This document shows, piece by piece, positions 28,466-37,769 of a stretch of DNA of 64,000 nt. Both the position numbers and the translations under genes were made by a program. Positions within the stretch are counted from its first letter, which is position 1, and each line of letters starts with the position of its first letter. A model generated the notes under the pieces. It was not told the DNA's origin and did not search any database. It saw nothing but the letters and a program-made list of their open reading frames with translations. This DNA is from an uncultured Bacteroides sp. GTDB lineage: Bacteria > Bacteroidota > Bacteroidia > Bacteroidales > Bacteroidaceae. Location: contig CABMPP010000022.1 of the NCBI GenBank assembly GCA_902388495.1, positions 3,134-67,133 on the forward strand, written 5' to 3'.

Positions 28466-30667
28466 ATGAAAAGAATAATCACATTATTATTTTGTTTATG
28501 TGGTTTTGGAATCATAAACGTCGCATCACAAACTGTCACAGAAGAAGACTTTATTTCCAATCTGCTAAAACAGATGACATTAGATGAAAAGATAGGCCAA
28601 TTGGCGCAGTACACATATCGAGGGAATTTCACCGGACCGGATGGTGCAAACATACCTAAAGAAGAATATGTCAAGCAGGGGAAAATCGGCTCAATGCTGA
28701 ATGTAACAGGGATTAAAGAAATACATAGATTTCAAGAGTTAGCTCTCCAATCGCGTTTACGCATTCCCTTGATATTCGGTTTGGATGTAATTCATGGCTA
28801 CCGTACCTGCTTCCCTATCCCACTGGCAGAAGCTGCAAGTTTTGATTTGGCGATGATTGAAGAAACAGCCCGCTACAATGCTATGGAGAGTGCAGCCGAC
28901 GGCCTGAATTGGATCTTCGGACCAATGGTAGACATTTCCTGGGATGCACGTTGGGGACGCGTAATGGAAGGTGCCGGTGAAGATCCTTATTACGGTTCAC
29001 GGGTAGCGGAAGCGCGTGTCAAAGGCATACAGGGAAACAACCTGGCGGACACCGCTACGGTTATGGCTTGCATAAAGCACTTTGCCGGATATGGAGCACC
29101 AACAGCAGGTAAGGAGTATAACAGCGTAGATATGTCGTTAGGACAATTCGCCAATTTCTATATGCCCACTTATCACGCTGCCATAAAAGCCGGTGCGGCA
29201 ACGGTAATGAGTGCATTCAATGATTTCAACAATATACCTTCTACAGCCAATGACTTCCTGCTCAACCGGTTGCTAAAGCAGCAGTGGGGATTCAAAGGCT
29301 TTGTTGTATCTGACTATAATTCCGTAGAAGAACTTGTGAATCATCGCTATGCGTACGACAAGAAAGATGCGGCAGCCAAAGCGCTAAATGCCGGTCTTGA
29401 CATGGAAATGGTAAGTACATGCTATCTAACCTACCTGAAAGAACTCATACAAGAAGGAAAAGTTAAAGAAAAAACATTAGACAATGCCGTACGCCGTATT
29501 CTTGAAAAAAAGCAGGAGCTCGGTTTGTTTGAAGATCCTTTCCGTTACTGCAATCCGGCACGTTCTGCCAAGATACTCAATTCACCAGAAATCCGCAATG
29601 CTTCTCTCCGGATGGCAGAGCGTTCCATCGTATTGCTGGAAAACAAGCAATCCGTACTTCCTTTAACATCACAAGTGAAATCTGTAGCTCTAATAGGCGG
29701 CCTCTCCAAATCCCAAAATGATATGGCAGGAGCTTGGGCCGCAACAACAGACCGTAGCAAGATTATTACTTTATATGATGCATTGCTCCAAAAAGGATTA
29801 GAAGTAAACTACGCCGACGGTTATGACCTGAAGAGTAATCGAATGACAGATTTGCAGAAGACCCTTCAAGCAGCCCGTACCTCAGACATCGTCCTTGTAG
29901 CAGTGGGTGAAAGAGCCAATCAAAGTGGAGAAAAAGCTGCCAAAGTAGATATATCTATTCCTGAAGAACAACAAAGATTAGTCTCGGAATTAAAAAAGAC
30001 AGGCAAACCCGTGGTGGTTCTTGTCATGTGCGGGCGTCCGGTCATCTTCAATGAAATAAAAGAAAAAGCAGATGCAGTATTATGTACCTGGTGGTTAGGA
30101 AGCGAAGCCGGTAACGCAATCTGCAATGTATTATGGGGTACCTACAATCCATCGGCCAAACTGCCTATGACATTTCCGGCACATGTAGGGCAAATCCCAA
30201 TTTACTATCAGTATAAGAGTACCGGACGGCCAACCAGTTTAAAGCAAACTTACACGGCATCTTACATCGACTATTCCACCGAACCTGCTTATCCTTTCGG
30301 ATATGGTTTATCTTATACAACCTTCGGCTATTCAGATTTGAATGTCTTGCCCGGCAAGAGCCCGGACATACATGCAGAGGTTTCTGTAAAAGTAACCAAT
30401 CAGGGACAACGCACCGGAGAGGAAATCGTACAGTTATATGTACAGGACAAAGTAGCTTCCGTTACCCGGCCTATCAAAGAATTGAAAGGAATTCAAAAGA
30501 TCCAAATGGAACCGGGAGAAAGTAAAACCGTTACTTTCCCTATTACAAACGAAGCATTAGGCTTTTATGACAATGAAATGAATTATAAAGTAGAACCGGG
30601 TGAGTTCATTTTCATGGTAGGAGGAAGCAGCAATAACTTGCAGCAGATTACTTTTACTCTGAAATAA
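28466..30667 (+). CDS. Secreted GH3 glycosidase, BglX-like (third)
   Basis: 733 aa. A signal peptide (MKRIITLLFCLCGFGIINVAS) precedes a GH3 barrel (FISNLLKQMTLDEKIGQLAQYT, IPLIFGLDVIHGYRTCFPI, GRVMEGAGEDPYYGSR, KHFAGYGAPTAGKEY), with the nucleophile Asp283 in FVVSDYNS. The C domain carries GERANQSGEKAAKV, including the acid/base Glu region, and a fibronectin III-like end. It is a close relative of the first GH3 in the row, the same length and co-linear, and looks like an old duplication. It starts 16 bp after the PA14 GH3 and is the last enzyme before the terminator at 30922-30960. Confidence 0.91.
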   Translation: MKRIITLLFCLCGFGIINVASQTVTEEDFISNLLKQMTLDEKIGQLAQYTYRGNFTGPDGANIPKEEYVKQGKIGSMLNVTGIKEIHRFQELALQSRLRIPLIFGLDVIHGYRTCFPIPLAEAASFDLAMIEETARYNAMESAADGLNWIFGPMVDISWDARWGRVMEGAGEDPYYGSRVAEARVKGIQGNNLADTATVMACIKHFAGYGAPTAGKEYNSVDMSLGQFANFYMPTYHAAIKAGAATVMSAFNDFNNIPSTANDFLLNRLLKQQWGFKGFVVSDYNSVEELVNHRYAYDKKDAAAKALNAGLDMEMVSTCYLTYLKELIQEGKVKEKTLDNAVRRILEKKQELGLFEDPFRYCNPARSAKILNSPEIRNASLRMAERSIVLLENKQSVLPLTSQVKSVALIGGLSKSQNDMAGAWAATTDRSKIITLYDALLQKGLEVNYADGYDLKSNRMTDLQKTLQAARTSDIVLVAVGERANQSGEKAAKVDISIPEEQQRLVSELKKTGKPVVVLVMCGRPVIFNEIKEKADAVLCTWWLGSEAGNAICNVLWGTYNPSAKLPMTFPAHVGQIPIYYQYKSTGRPTSLKQTYTASYIDYSTEPAYPFGYGLSYTTFGYSDLNVLPGKSPDIHAEVSVKVTNQGQRTGEEIVQLYVQDKVASVTRPIKELKGIQKIQMEPGESKTVTFPITNEALGFYDNEMNYKVEPGEFIFMVGGSSNNLQQITFTLK

Positions 30668-30785
30668 ATGAACCCCATTTAAACGGGTACATATATTAAT
30701 AAATAAACTCCCCGATGTTAAGGAAAAAAGTTCTTTGCACTAAGAGAAAAGTGTCTTTTTCCAGTAAACAAGTTCTATTCAAAGC

Positions 30786-30842
30786 GCGCGAACGGATATT
30801 CGCAACGCTTGAATATGTATTCGCGCAGTGCGAACAAGCGTT
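30786..30842. repeat. Two overlapping inverted repeats downstream of the GH3 cluster
   Basis: The 292-bp gap between the last GH3 and the sigma gene is otherwise unremarkable. It contains GCGCGAA (30786-30792) with TTCGCGC (30820-30826), and AACGCTTG (30804-30811) with CAAGCGTT (30835-30842). The two stems overlap and cannot form together. No gene is seen in this stretch. Confidence 0.5.
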
Positions 30843-30921
30843 CACAATGCAAAAATAAAAAATATAGCATAGATACTTTATAAAGAGAAACTATCAGAAG
30901 ATAGTCTGAAACAAGATAAGT

Positions 30922-30960
30922 AAAGGCAACTGATTCGCAATGAATAGGTTGCCTTTTCTT
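30922..30960. terminator. Bidirectional terminator between GH3 gene and sigma gene
   Basis: AAAGGCAAC (30922-30930) pairs with GTTGCCTTT (30948-30956), with TTTTCTT after it on the + strand. It ends the rightward enzyme operon and lies directly at the end of the convergent ECF sigma gene. Confidence 0.8.
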
Positions 30961-31508
30961 CAGAATAAATAAGCATACTGATCTCCTAAAAACTTCTTGA
31001 TATGCTTTAAGGCTTTGGTAATCTGAGCTTCTACTGTCTTAACCGAGATATCCATTTCATCAGCTATTTCCTGATTACTCTTCCCTTCTTCCCTACTCTT
31101 GCGGTAAACCTGCTGACACTTGTCGGCAAGCGAACAAACAGCCTCTTCGATCAACTGATTCAACTCGTCCATTTCTACAGAAGTATCAGCAGATAAATCA
31201 TAGATACAGTTTACCGACTCTTCAACAGGAACCGTAACTTTTTCATCCCGCAGAGCATTCAGACACCGATTGCGTGCTGCTTGAAAAAGATAAGCTTTAA
31301 ATGATATTTTAAGTATCAACGTAGCCCTATTCTCCCATAAATTCATAAAAATAGTCAGAGCTATTTCTTCCACTTCCTGCTTGTCTTTCAGATAAAGGGA
31401 CATGAAGCGGCAAAGTGAAACAAAATAAGTGTCGAAAAGATGCTTGAAAGCCTTTTCGTCATCTTGCTTGATCAACTTCAATAATAGAATATCGTCTTCT
31501 GCTGACAT
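30960..31508 (-). CDS. ECF RNA polymerase sigma factor (second)
   Basis: 182 aa. Region 2 (about 10-80: KQDDEKAFKHLFDTYFVSLCRFMSLYLKDKQEVEEIALTIFMNLWENRATL) and region 4 (about 120-175: LADKCQQVYRKSREEGKSNQEIADEMDISVKTVEAQITKALKHIKKFL) are complete. It is transcribed away from the FecR-SusC-SusD genes, with FecR divergent at 31655. This is the usual arrangement in Bacteroides loci, where the sigma factor is released when SusC binds its ligand and activates susC/D transcription. Its own TAACTTTG promoter box lies at 31544-31551. Confidence 0.92.
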   Translation of the reverse strand: MSAEDDILLLKLIKQDDEKAFKHLFDTYFVSLCRFMSLYLKDKQEVEEIALTIFMNLWENRATLILKISFKAYLFQAARNRCLNALRDEKVTVPVEESVNCIYDLSADTSVEMDELNQLIEEAVCSLADKCQQVYRKSREEGKSNQEIADEMDISVKTVEAQITKALKHIKKFLGDQYAYLF

Positions 31509-31543
31509 ACTTAAAACGTATTAGACCAGGAATATTTGAACGG

Positions 31544-31551
31544 CAAAGTTA
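31544..31551 (-). promoter_or_regulatory. -7 box of the second ECF sigma gene
   Basis: The minus-strand sequence TAACTTTG is an exact TAnnTTTG match 36 bp before the sigma ATG. TTTC lies 19 nt further upstream in the -33 position. Housekeeping-type transcription of the sigma gene is therefore expected. Confidence 0.7.
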
Positions 31552-31654
31552 CTAATATTATTTGTTCTTGGAAATTTCTAAAAAAATAATTAGTTTTCGA
31601 ATAAGGGTTAAACCGCAATGATGTGTCATATATACGAAGGCCTAAAAAATTATC

Positions 31655-32671
31655 ATGATCATGAGAAAAAGTGTTCCTTGGAATTTAATTATTCCTAAGC
31701 TGAAACAGGAAATTTCCGCAGACGAAGAGCGGCAATTGGAAATTTGGTTGCGCAACAGTAATAATGAAGCGCTATTCGAAGAACTGCAACTGCTATGGGA
31801 GAAAATTCAGGCAAACGTAGAAAACTATACGCCAAATACTGAATTTTATTGGAATGAACTTGTCAACCGCATACACGCCGGTGAATCCAAGCAGAAAGAA
31901 GAAAAAACTGCGAAGAAACGCTTTGAGCTGAAACGGATGTACCGTTACGCAGTAGCTGCTTGTATAGCCATTGCTATAGGTTGTTCATTCTACATCGGTT
32001 TCCTTAACGGACAACCGGAACCTATGCCACAGTTATACTCCAATTTGTCGGGTAAGTCGAAAGTTCTCCTTCCTGATGGCAGCGAAGTATGGATGCATAC
32101 AGAGACAGCTTTACAATACGAATCCCAGATGAATGGGAAAGAGCGTATGGTAAATGTTACTGGTGAAGCCTACTTCGACGTGACACACGATGCCAGGAAA
32201 CCTTTTATCGTGCAGACAGAAGGCATGCGTATCGTGGTACACGGGACCAAATTCAACGTCGATGCATTTCCCGGTTCGGAAAATACATTAGTAAGTTTGA
32301 TAGAAGGTTCTGTCTCTTTGGAAACCAAGACAGAGAACCGTTTTCTCCGACCCGGTGAAACGGCAACCTTCAACCGGAAGACCCAGACGCTCAAGGTAGA
32401 AAAAGATGATGTGCAGTTTGCCTCCTCGTGGGCCAACAACCAGATTGTATTCAAGAACCGTTCATTGGGAGAAATTTGTAAGTTCCTCTCCAAGTGGTAT
32501 CGGGTAAAGATAGATTTGAGCCCCGCATTGTCCAATAAATATTTCTATACGTTCACATTGCGTAATGAACCGTTGGATGAAATACTCCGCATCATGGCAC
32601 GCATACAACCGATGAAATATACCTTTAATGAAGAGAATGAGTTGACCATTTCGTTTGTAGATACAAAATAA
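31655..32671 (+). CDS. FecR-type anti-sigma factor (second)
   Basis: 338 aa. The cytoplasmic N terminus (about 1-85: LKQEISADEERQLEIWLRNSNNEALFEELQLLW) is followed by one membrane helix (about 96-113, YAVAACIAIAIGCSFYIGF) and a FecR domain (about 128-245: KVLLPDGSEVWMHTETALQYE, GEAYFDVTHDARKPFIVQTEGMRIVVHGTKFNVDAF). A DUF4974 C-terminal domain occupies about 255-338 (FKNRSLGEICKFLSKWYRVKIDLS). It is the partner of the divergent sigma gene, and its SusC partner is the next gene. ATG 31655 or 31661 (MIM) could be the start. Confidence 0.93.
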   Translation: MIMRKSVPWNLIIPKLKQEISADEERQLEIWLRNSNNEALFEELQLLWEKIQANVENYTPNTEFYWNELVNRIHAGESKQKEEKTAKKRFELKRMYRYAVAACIAIAIGCSFYIGFLNGQPEPMPQLYSNLSGKSKVLLPDGSEVWMHTETALQYESQMNGKERMVNVTGEAYFDVTHDARKPFIVQTEGMRIVVHGTKFNVDAFPGSENTLVSLIEGSVSLETKTENRFLRPGETATFNRKTQTLKVEKDDVQFASSWANNQIVFKNRSLGEICKFLSKWYRVKIDLSPALSNKYFYTFTLRNEPLDEILRIMARIQPMKYTFNEENELTISFVDTK

Positions 32672-32786
32672 AAATGAAATAATAACTAATAAAAATGCCT
32701 ATGCAAGAAAAAGAAATGGAAATACACACAATTTTATAACTGAATAAACAAACAGCCTTACATTAATCTTTAAATTTTAAATTATT

Positions 32787-35700
32787 ATGAATATAAGAAA
32801 GCAACTCATCATTCTTATACTGATACTCTTATGTGCACCGGTTTCTGCACAAAAAAAGGAGAAACTAATTACACTGCAATTCAAGAATATTCCATTATCG
32901 GAAGCAATGCCAAAAGTGGAGAAAGCAAGTGGATACACTTTCTTTTACGAATCGCAACAAGTAGACGTAAAGCAAAAAGTAAGCTTGACGGTAAAGAATG
33001 AAACTATCGACAAGACAATAACAACCCTGCTGAAAGGGACAAACATTAAATTCGAAATCGACGCAACACATATTATCCTATATACCGGAAAGAATAAACA
33101 AGCAAGCGGACAAACACAAAACGTAACAGGAACAGTAATCGACGAAAATGGTGAACCGATTATCGGAGCCAATGTTATGGTAGTAGGAACAACACAAGGT
33201 GTAATTACAGACCTCGACGGTAAATACAATATCAGTGCACCGGCTGGAAGTAATCTGAAGATTTCTTATATCGGTTTTGTAACCCAGATTGTAAAAGCCG
33301 GAAGCAAAAGTACCATCAAGCTGGTAGAAGACAGCGAAACACTGGCCGAAGTGGTAGTAATCGGTTACGGTACACAACGCAAGTCCGACTTGACCGGAGG
33401 TATTGTATCTGTTGACCAAAAGAAGTTGAACATGATAAACAGCAGTAACCTGATGGATCGCCTTGCCGGGCAGATTCCAGGCTTGAGTGTTACCACCGGA
33501 GATGCAAAACCGGGAGCAGACCAAACTCTGCGTATACGTGGTGAGAATTCTTTGAGTGCCGATAACTCCCCCCTCGTTGTACTGGATGGTATTCCTTACA
33601 ACGGTTCTTTGAGTGACATCGACCCGAATATTATTGAAAGTCTGAGTGTTTTGAAGGATGCCTCAGCAGCAGCCATCTACGGCTCACGTGGTTCTAACGG
33701 TGTTATTCTAATCCAGTCAAAGAAAGGTAAAAAGAATGCACCGCAGGTAACGTATAAAGGACAATTCAGAATATCACAGCCTCAACAGACCGTAGACGTG
33801 ATGACCCCTGATGAATATATCACTTTCAAACAAGACATTGCTCGCCTGAAAGATGGATGGAGCGGTGATCAGTTGGCGCCTGAAAACATCCTGAGTGCCA
33901 GTGAACTTATTAACTACAAACAAGGTATTACAAACGACTGGCAGGATTTGATTTTCCGCAATGCTTTCACAATGGAGCATCAGGTAGGTATCTCCGGAGG
34001 AACAGAAAGTACCACCTATATGGGTGCCGTTTCTTACCTGGACCAGGAAGGAGTAGTTTACAACTCTGCCATGAAACGTTACAACCTCAATCTGAACGTA
34101 ACGCAGGTATTAAACAAGTGGCTGACTATCGGTGTACAGACTCAGTTTGTGCAGAGAGATGGCGGTGGAATTACACCAAACATCGAACATGCTGTAAAAC
34201 AAAGCCCTTACGGCATCTACAAAGATGAAAACGGTAATTATTACGAAGAACCCATGGATCAGTCATTGATCATCAACCCAATGGCAAACGTCAATGCCGA
34301 CCAAGACGTTACAAACCGTAACTTCTTCCTCAATACCTACGCCGACATTCTGCTGCCGGTGAAAGGTCTCTCTGCCCGTACTACTTTCGGTTATAACTAT
34401 CGTAGCACCTTCAACGGTACATATTATGGTCGTGATACAAGAGACGGTAGAACAGCCAGCGGTAAAGCCAGCATTAATAACGAGCACTACTGGGATTATA
34501 CTTGGGAGAATTTGCTCAAATACAACCATGAATTCGGTAAACATCGTTTCGATGCAACCGGCTTATTCAGCGTACAACAAACTCAAAAGAAAAAATCAGG
34601 CGCATCTGCCGAAAGTTTCGTGAACGATGATTCCAGTTACCACAATATCAACGCTGGTGAAAACAAGAAAACAGTAACTTCAAACCTGTCAGAGACATCC
34701 ATGCTGTCTTATATGCTTCGTTTGAACTACTCTTACGCAGGCAAATACATGTTAACTTTGACCGGACGCTCCGACGGCTATTCTGCTTTCGGTGCAAACA
34801 ACAAGTATGCCTTCTTCCCTTCTGTAGCCGCAGCATGGAACATCGCTTCCGAGAATTTCATGGAAAGTGCACAAAGTTGGCTGGACCAACTGAAACTCCG
34901 TGTATCTTACGGTTCTAACGGTAATCAGGCAATCAGCCCTTATCAGACTCTGGACCGTCTACACCTTACTAATTACATCTGGGGCGACGGAGGAACTGGT
35001 GTTAACGGCGCTTACCTGGCTAACGACGGTGTAGGAAATCCGAACCTGAAATGGGAAACAACCCAAACATTCAATTTCGGTATCGACTACTCTTTCTTCA
35101 ACGGTCGCATCAACGGTGCCATCGAAATGTATGTTGCCAACACTAAAGACTTGTTGATGAAGCGTACCGTACCCATTATGAACGGTTACATGACTATTTG
35201 GGATAATGTAGGTAAAACCCGCAACAAAGGTGTAGAAGTTACTTTGAACACTGTAAACATCCGTAAGAAAGATTTTGAATGGAGCACCAGCATTATCTTC
35301 TCATTGAACCGCGACAAAATCGTAGACTTGCGTGGCGATAAAAAAGATGACATTACCAACAAATGGTTCATCGGAAAACCTCTGAGAGTTTACTATGACT
35401 ACGATGTCGACGGTATTTGGCAAGAGGGTGACAAATTTACTTATACAGCAGCCGACGGTACTGAAAAGGAAATCCAGAAAGGTGCCAAGCCCGGTTCTGC
35501 CAAAGTAAAAGACGCTGATGGAAACGGCTATATTGACTCTAAAGATAAAGTAATCATCGGTTCCAAAAACCCAAGTTTCCTGATGTCTATGGGAAATACA
35601 CTGACTTATAAAAATTTCTATTTTTCATTCCTGTTGAACGGAACATTCAAGGTAACCCGCGAACTGAACGAAGCCAACATCGGAAGTTGGAGCTATAATC

Positions 35701-36023
35701 TCTATAATTACCTGCATGATGCCGACTATTGGACACCCGAGCATACCAATTCAAAATATGCCTCTCCGGTTTACAATAACTTCGACGGTCACAGTTACTA
35801 TAAGGACTTTACATACATCCAGATCAAGAATATTACACTGGGTTACAACTTCGACAAAAATTTTGTAAAGAAACTTGGCCTGGGTGGTCTGGGAGTCAAC
35901 CTCAGCGTAGAGAACCCTTATACATTCTGCGACATACGCAGCGTATTGAACTATGATACAAGCTGGTTCGCCTCCTATCCTACCGCACGTTCTTACGTAT
36001 TGGGACTGAACTTAACATTCTAA
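32787..36023 (+). CDS. SusC/RagA-family TonB-dependent receptor with signalling domain
   Basis: 1078 aa. The order is a signal peptide (1-22), an STN (secretin/TonB short N-terminal) domain (about 28-100: LITLQFKNIPLSEAMPKVEKASGYTF), a carboxypeptidase-regulatory-like domain (about 112-190: VTGTVIDENGEPIIGANVMVVGT), a TonB-plug (about 200-320: SNLMDRLAGQIPGLSVTTGDA, ASAAAIYGSRGSNGVILI), and an outer-membrane barrel to the last residue Phe. The STN domain is what contacts FecR, so this is a signal-transducing receptor that both imports an oligosaccharide and switches the locus on. It is powered by TonB-ExbBD; SusD is encoded next. Confidence 0.97.
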   Translation: MNIRKQLIILILILLCAPVSAQKKEKLITLQFKNIPLSEAMPKVEKASGYTFFYESQQVDVKQKVSLTVKNETIDKTITTLLKGTNIKFEIDATHIILYTGKNKQASGQTQNVTGTVIDENGEPIIGANVMVVGTTQGVITDLDGKYNISAPAGSNLKISYIGFVTQIVKAGSKSTIKLVEDSETLAEVVVIGYGTQRKSDLTGGIVSVDQKKLNMINSSNLMDRLAGQIPGLSVTTGDAKPGADQTLRIRGENSLSADNSPLVVLDGIPYNGSLSDIDPNIIESLSVLKDASAAAIYGSRGSNGVILIQSKKGKKNAPQVTYKGQFRISQPQQTVDVMTPDEYITFKQDIARLKDGWSGDQLAPENILSASELINYKQGITNDWQDLIFRNAFTMEHQVGISGGTESTTYMGAVSYLDQEGVVYNSAMKRYNLNLNVTQVLNKWLTIGVQTQFVQRDGGGITPNIEHAVKQSPYGIYKDENGNYYEEPMDQSLIINPMANVNADQDVTNRNFFLNTYADILLPVKGLSARTTFGYNYRSTFNGTYYGRDTRDGRTASGKASINNEHYWDYTWENLLKYNHEFGKHRFDATGLFSVQQTQKKKSGASAESFVNDDSSYHNINAGENKKTVTSNLSETSMLSYMLRLNYSYAGKYMLTLTGRSDGYSAFGANNKYAFFPSVAAAWNIASENFMESAQSWLDQLKLRVSYGSNGNQAISPYQTLDRLHLTNYIWGDGGTGVNGAYLANDGVGNPNLKWETTQTFNFGIDYSFFNGRINGAIEMYVANTKDLLMKRTVPIMNGYMTIWDNVGKTRNKGVEVTLNTVNIRKKDFEWSTSIIFSLNRDKIVDLRGDKKDDITNKWFIGKPLRVYYDYDVDGIWQEGDKFTYTAADGTEKEIQKGAKPGSAKVKDADGNGYIDSKDKVIIGSKNPSFLMSMGNTLTYKNFYFSFLLNGTFKVTRELNEANIGSWSYNLYNYLHDADYWTPEHTNSKYASPVYNNFDGHSYYKDFTYIQIKNITLGYNFDKNFVKKLGLGGLGVNLSVENPYTFCDIRSVLNYDTSWFASYPTARSYVLGLNLTF

Positions 36024-36046
36024 ATACACTTAAATATATATATACA

Positions 36047-37663
36047 ATGAAGAATTATATATCAAAAGCAACCTTAGCTCTTATAGTAGCTCTGTCTGCT
36101 ACCAGCTGTTCCGATTTTCTGGACGAAAAACTGAAAAGTGAGCTGGCTCCGGACAATACATATACAAGTACTTACGGATTTGAAGTCGGTTCTACCGGCC
36201 TTTACGCTGAAGCGCGTTCCGAATACAATACCTGGGGTGAAAACGGTGCCTTTATGCACAACTCGGCTTGTCCTTACGAAGCCCTGCAAATTGCAACAGA
36301 CCTCGCTACTATGGGGACCAAAGACGGATCTATCCAGCCTTTCGGTTACCTGACATTAACTCCGAATACCGGTATTGTCGGTTCTTACTGGAAATGGGCC
36401 TACAGTTTGATTGCAGGAGCCAACGAAATGTTGAAGTACTCGGAGTTAAATACAAACTGGGATAAAAGTACCGACAAAGCTCTTTATCAGGCAGAATCGC
36501 GTTTCTTTCGCGCCTATGCCTATCGTACACTTGTCTATCTGTATGGCGACGTTCCTTATGTAGACAAGATTCAAGACCAGTTCAGGATCGACTTCACACG
36601 TACCCCGAAAGCTGAAGTGATTGCAAACATGATAGAAGATCTGAAATTTGCTGTTGAAAACCTGCCAGAAGATCCCGACGCAGTAAAGGTCGGTAAGCTG
36701 ACCAAATGGGCTGCCGAACACTTATTGAGTGAAGTTTACCTGATGCAAGGTGACTATGACAAAGCAGCAACCGCCGCCCAAAATGTCATCAACTGCGGTT
36801 ATTTCCATCTGATGAAAGACCGTTTCGGGGAGAAGGCGAAAGCAGAGGGTGATGTATTCTCCGACTTATTCGTCGAGAATAACCAAAACCGTACTTCCGG
36901 CAATATGGAAAGTATCTGGGTGATGCAGTTCGAGTACAATACTACCGGAGGTGGCACTAACTCTGATGATTGGACACGTCGTGCCTGGGAACCCAAGTAT
37001 TTTGAAATTACCGGTTTCACGCTGGCCGATACGTTAGGTGGCCGCGGACTCGCACAATTGGTTCCTATGAAATGGTGGATTGGTGAAGATGCCGGCTTCT
37101 TCGATGAAAACGATATCCGTAATTCAAACTATAACATCAAGCGAGACTGGTATTACAACAACCCTAACACACCCGATTTGTACGGTCAGAAAGCTAATAT
37201 TACAGATGAAAGCTGGTTTACAACTTTCCGCCTCTATCCGGCCTTGACAAAGTTCTTCTATGGCCGTTCGGAAAATCTGCAACTCACCGGTTCGTACCGC
37301 GACCGCATGAAGTTCCGTCTATCCGAAACTTATCTTTTGCTCTGCGAAGCAAAACTAGGACAAAATGATATCACAGGAGCCCGCGAAGCTATCAATATTG
37401 TACGACGCCGCGCACATGCTCCTGAAATCACAAATAACGAAATGACAATGGACTTCTTGCTAGACGAACGTATTCGTGAACTGGTCGGCGAAGAATCACG
37501 CCGCTTTACCTTGATAAGAACAAACAAACTGTTGGAACGTACCCGTAAATACAACACCGAATCCGGTCCTGCAATGCGCGACTATCATGCATTATGGCCG
37601 ATTCCGCAAAATATTATCGACTCTAACACTGGTGCAGAATTCCCACAAAATGACGGTTATTAG
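36047..37663 (+). CDS. SusD/RagB-family glycan-binding lipoprotein
   Basis: 538 aa with a lipoprotein signal (MKNYISKATLALIVALSATSC; lipobox ATSC, Cys about 21). A helical TPR-like scaffold follows (YWKWAYSLIAGANEMLKYSEL, AESRFFRAYAYRTLVYLYGDVPYVD, LTKWAAEHLLSEVYLMQGDYDKAATAAQNVI), with the C-terminal SusD domain (KFRLSETYLLLCEAKLGQNDITGAREAINIVRRRA, LLDERIRELVGEESRRFTLIRTNKLLERTRKYN). It forms the lid of the SusC transporter and binds the glycan at the cell surface. It starts 23 bp after susC. Confidence 0.96.
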   Translation: MKNYISKATLALIVALSATSCSDFLDEKLKSELAPDNTYTSTYGFEVGSTGLYAEARSEYNTWGENGAFMHNSACPYEALQIATDLATMGTKDGSIQPFGYLTLTPNTGIVGSYWKWAYSLIAGANEMLKYSELNTNWDKSTDKALYQAESRFFRAYAYRTLVYLYGDVPYVDKIQDQFRIDFTRTPKAEVIANMIEDLKFAVENLPEDPDAVKVGKLTKWAAEHLLSEVYLMQGDYDKAATAAQNVINCGYFHLMKDRFGEKAKAEGDVFSDLFVENNQNRTSGNMESIWVMQFEYNTTGGGTNSDDWTRRAWEPKYFEITGFTLADTLGGRGLAQLVPMKWWIGEDAGFFDENDIRNSNYNIKRDWYYNNPNTPDLYGQKANITDESWFTTFRLYPALTKFFYGRSENLQLTGSYRDRMKFRLSETYLLLCEAKLGQNDITGAREAINIVRRRAHAPEITNNEMTMDFLLDERIRELVGEESRRFTLIRTNKLLERTRKYNTESGPAMRDYHALWPIPQNIIDSNTGAEFPQNDGY

Positions 37664-37712
37664 TAGGCATTTCATATAATATAGGTAAGAGATAGTTTTC
37701 AAGATTCTCATA

Positions 37713-37755
37713 AAGGGAATTGTCCGCGTCCGTTGAGAACAAAGGCAGTTCCCTT
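37713..37755 (+). terminator. Probable attenuator or terminator between susD and the GH105 fusion
   Basis: AAGGGAATTG (37713-37722) pairs with CAGTTCCCTT (37746-37755) through one G-T pair, followed by AATTTATTT. The weak T run suggests partial termination, which would lower enzyme expression relative to SusC/SusD. Confidence 0.55.
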
Positions 37756-37769
37756 AATTTATTTAATCA

